The notes below the pieces were generated by a model. The model made no database searches and was not told where the DNA came from. It was given only the letters and a program-made list of their open reading frames with translations. A stretch of DNA of 15,017 nucleotides from DASPWV01 sp046727855 (GTDB taxonomy: Bacteria > Acidobacteriota > Vicinamibacteria > Vicinamibacterales > UBA2999), in assembly GCA_046727855.1 (NCBI GenBank), contig JBKPDL010000180.1:1-15017 (forward strand), read 5' to 3'. The translations under genes and the position numbers were made by a program. Positions 12,966 through 15,017 of the stretch are shown one piece after another (the stretch's first letter is position 1; the number at the start of each line of letters is the position of its first letter).

Positions 12966-13922
12966 ATGGCTAGAAGTTGGCGTCTTTGGCATCTCTGCAC
13001 TGTGTTTCTGGCGCTCGCCTGCGCGCTGCCCGCGCAGTCGCGGACGACGCCCGCGCCACACGCGGCGCTGCGGTCAGCGGTTGCAGCTCCGGCAGCGGCA
13101 GGAGATACACAAGCTCCAACCGCGCAAAACTCCGTGCGCTTTGCAATCATCGGCGACACCGGCACGGGCGAGCGCGCGCAGTACGAAACCGGCGCGATGC
13201 TGGCGCGTTCGCAGGCGGTGTTCCCATTCGATTTCGTGATCATGCTCGGCGACAACATGTACGGATCCGAGCGTCCCCAGGACTTTGTGCGAAAGTTCGA
13301 GCTCCCGTACAAGGCGCTGCTCGACCTGAAAATCCCGTTTTACGCGGCACTCGGCAATCACGACGATCCGAACCAACGCTTCTACAAACCGTTCAACATG
13401 AACGGCGAGCGCTACTACACGTTCAAAAAGCAGAGCGTGCGCTTCTTCGCGCTCGACAGCAACTACATGGATCGCGATCAGCTCGCCTGGTTGGAGCGAG
13501 AGCTCGAGATGTCGGGCTCCGACTGGAAGATTGCGTTCTTTCACCACCCGCTCTATTCGTCTGGGGGGACGCACGGATCGGAGGTCGACCTGCGTCAACA
13601 GGTCGAGCCGCTGTTCCTGAAGTACGGCGTCAGCGTGGTGTTTGCGGGGCACGAGCACTTCTATGAACGCATTCGCCCGCAGAAGGGTATTCAGTACTTC
13701 ACTGTTGGCGCCGCCGCCAAGCTGCGAATCGGCGATATCAAGCAGACGGCGCTCACCGCGCTCGGCTACGACACCGACACGACATATATGCTCGCCGAGA
13801 TCGCAGGAGACGTGATGAGGTTCCAAACCCTCAACCGCGCCGGCAAGCAAATAGACGGCGGCATGGTCACGAAACTGGCCACCGACACTGCCGCTGGAAA
13901 GGTCACGCGCAATCGGCGATGA
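12966..13922 (+). CDS. Exported metallophosphoesterase (MPE3)
   Basis: A 318-residue calcineurin-like phosphoesterase with a cleavable signal peptide at 1-24 (MARSWRLWHLCTVFLALACA, then LPAQ). A low-complexity Ala/Pro/Thr linker follows to about residue 56. Motifs are GDTG 63-66, GDNMY 95-99, GNHDD 130-134, FHHP 192-195 and GHEHFY 228-233, so the two-metal site appears complete. ATG at 12966 is preferred to the TTG 6 bases earlier because GGGGAG (12951-12956) is placed 9 bases before it. It aligns with MPE2 over the whole catalytic domain but has a signal peptidase I-type rather than lipoprotein-like leader. It follows the secreted orphan by 20 bases and overlaps the DUF4956 gene by ATGA, so the three are probably one transcript. 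Substrate unknown. Confidence 0.93.
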   Translation: MARSWRLWHLCTVFLALACALPAQSRTTPAPHAALRSAVAAPAAAGDTQAPTAQNSVRFAIIGDTGTGERAQYETGAMLARSQAVFPFDFVIMLGDNMYGSERPQDFVRKFELPYKALLDLKIPFYAALGNHDDPNQRFYKPFNMNGERYYTFKKQSVRFFALDSNYMDRDQLAWLERELEMSGSDWKIAFFHHPLYSSGGTHGSEVDLRQQVEPLFLKYGVSVVFAGHEHFYERIRPQKGIQYFTVGAAAKLRIGDIKQTALTALGYDTDTTYMLAEIAGDVMRFQTLNRAGKQIDGGMVTKLATDTAAGKVTRNRR

Positions 13923-14728
13923 AATCGCACATCCGCCCGCTGTTGCATCATCTGTTCGCAATCCCCGTTGTCTTGCTGGCGGCTGCCGCGCCCGTTGCGG
14001 CGGCGCAGCCGCAGGATCCTCGAAGCACGTCGCCCGTGCCGTCGACCACTCAGCCGGTACCAAGCGACTCCCTTGCCTCTCCTGAAGGCAACATGAAGGA
14101 GTTGATGACCGAGGTCAAAGCGGTCGTCGTCCGGCTGCCGCTCGCGGCGGCGCTGGGCACTGCTCTCGCGCTGAGACCGCGCCGTCGTGGCACGCCGATC
14201 CGGCAGCCGGCGGTCGTGCAAACGCAGATTGTGCTCGCCATTGTCGGCGCGCTCATCATGCTCGTGGTCGGCGCCAGCCTCGCTCGCGCCTTCGGCATCG
14301 TCGGCGCCGCCAATCTGATTCGCTATCGATCGAAGATCGACGACCCGAAGGACGCAGTGGTCATGCTCTCTGCGCTCGCAGTGGGGCTTGCGGCGGGTGT
14401 GGGACTTTTCGCCCTTGCGCTTTACGCCACCATGTTCCTCGTCGTCGCGCTGTGGGTGATCGAAGGGTTCGAGCCACACACGCGCATCTTCGAGCTGTCG
14501 GTCAAGCTCGGAGATCACACTGCGGAACTGAGGCCTAAAATCGAAGCGACGCTGCGCCGCTTCAAGGCGATGTACGAACTTCGACAGTCGGGGGAAGACG
14601 AAGTTTCGTATCTGGTGACGGCACCGTTTGAAATGCACACCGATCGCGTGTCGAATGCGCTCACCGAGCTCGCCGATGGCAGAGGCGAAGTGAGGTGGAG
14701 CGAAAGGACGAAGACCAAAGTAAACTAG
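13919..14728 (+). CDS. DUF4956 membrane protein
   Basis: A 269-residue membrane protein. A signal or anchor lies at 8-29 (LLHHLFAIPVVLLAAAAPVAA), then a Pro/Ser/Thr linker to about 55. Hydrophobic segments occur at about 102-122 (TQIVLAIVGALIMLVVGASL) and in a pair between 147 and 181. Between them is the DUF4956 hallmark ARAFGIVGAANLIRYRSKID followed by DPKDAVVMLSALAVGLAAGV (142-161). The C-terminal 85 residues (from FEPHTRIFELSVKL) form a soluble alpha/beta domain that is probably cytoplasmic. DUF4956 proteins are uncharacterised; family members are known beside CotH-type kinases and VTC-type polyphosphate polymerases, which fits the phosphate theme here only by analogy. The ATGA overlap with MPE3 indicates translational coupling. 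Confidence 0.88.
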   Translation: MKSHIRPLLHHLFAIPVVLLAAAAPVAAAQPQDPRSTSPVPSTTQPVPSDSLASPEGNMKELMTEVKAVVVRLPLAAALGTALALRPRRRGTPIRQPAVVQTQIVLAIVGALIMLVVGASLARAFGIVGAANLIRYRSKIDDPKDAVVMLSALAVGLAAGVGLFALALYATMFLVVALWVIEGFEPHTRIFELSVKLGDHTAELRPKIEATLRRFKAMYELRQSGEDEVSYLVTAPFEMHTDRVSNALTELADGRGEVRWSERTKTKVN

Positions 14729-14752
14729 AGCCCCGCTGAGCAAAGGTCCCGC

Positions 14753-15017
14753 GTGAAACTCATCGTCCAACCCGACGCCGGCGTCCTGCCACTGGTGCAA
14801 GCCATCCGCCGCGCCCGCAAGATCGTCGAGATTGCCATTTTCCGGTTCGATCGACAGGAGATCGAGCGTGAGCTCAAGCAGGCGGTCATGCGCGGCGTGC
14901 GCGTGCGCGCGCTGATCGCGCACACCAACCGCGGCGGCGAGAACCGACTTCGCAAGCTCGAACAGCGGCTGCTGTCGGCGGGCGTGACGGTGGCACGAAC
15001 AGCCGAGGATCTGTTCC
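14753..15017 (+). CDS. Phospholipase D-like protein, 5' part only (runs off the window)
   Basis: The first 88 codons of a gene cut by the window end. GTG at 14753 has AAAGGT at 14742-14747, 5 bases upstream, and lies 24 bases after the DUF4956 stop, so it probably belongs to the same operon. The sequence begins VKLIVQPDAGVLPLVQAIRR, then RKIVEIAIFRFDRQEIEREL (residues 22-41), VRVRALIAHTNRGGENRL and a short helix. This is the lead-in of a PLD-superfamily half domain (strand with the EIAIFRFD signature, helix, then the LIAHTN strand). The catalytic HKD motif would lie beyond the end. It lacks a signal peptide or membrane anchor, unlike the PLD enzyme at 6429, so it is likely cytoplasmic or peripheral. 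Confidence 0.82.
   Translation, partial: MKLIVQPDAGVLPLVQAIRRARKIVEIAIFRFDRQEIERELKQAVMRGVRVRALIAHTNRGGENRLRKLEQRLLSAGVTVARTAEDLF

Noticed and set aside
13766..14923. Long minus-strand open frame of 385 codons opposite MPE3, DUF4956 and the second PLD gene
   Set aside because: It crosses three well-supported plus-strand genes, is rich in Arg, His and Asp as expected for antisense of GC-rich genes, and shows no motif.

Overview
The window is GC-rich, gene-dense bacterial DNA, most probably from the Acidobacteriota, class Vicinamibacteria or close to it. The main evidence is a PadR regulator overlapping an 880-residue FtsX/MacB-type permease with no ATPase beside it. This is the acidobacterial 'ADOP' arrangement. 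Supporting evidence is the style of several orphan families here: a secreted protein of about 200 residues, a DUF4956 membrane protein, and short degenerate 7- to 9-base intergenic arrays. The assignment rests on recognition, not on a search.

Left part (1-5300, minus strand): a purple-acid-phosphatase-like metallophosphoesterase (MPE1) lies between a 7-base repeat array at its 3' end and a striking 8-base array just upstream of its start. Next come a small basic/acidic orphan, a perfect 12-bp hairpin terminator, a DUF1328 membrane peptide with a strong Shine-Dalgarno, and the ADOP permease coupled to PadR through a GTGA overlap.

Middle part (5300-11257): a membrane-anchored protein with protein-kinase-like signatures (KL-A) is divergent from a two-HKD phospholipase D/cardiolipin synthase-like enzyme. 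An orphan gene follows, then a two-gene peptidoglycan unit (L,D-transpeptidase, then M23 endopeptidase). Divergent from that unit is a second kinase-like protein (KL-B), which I judge to be a distant relative of KL-A.

Right part (11254-15017): a lipoprotein-type metallophosphoesterase (MPE2) converges on KL-B and shares a CTAG stop with it. Divergent from MPE2 is an apparent operon: secreted orphan, exported metallophosphoesterase (MPE3, a paralog of MPE2), DUF4956 membrane protein, and a second PLD-like gene cut by the window end.

Three phosphoesterases, two PLD-type enzymes, two kinase-like proteins, two wall enzymes and several membrane or secreted orphans suggest an envelope-focused region with a phosphate-ester theme. 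The most interesting item is the KL-A/KL-B pair, which carries the Lys, Glu, Asp and Asp-x-Gly landmarks of the kinase fold on membrane anchors of apparently opposite orientation. That these genes form one system is inference. No RNA genes, CRISPR arrays, insertion sequences or phage genes were seen, and no gene-free stretch exceeds about 210 bases.
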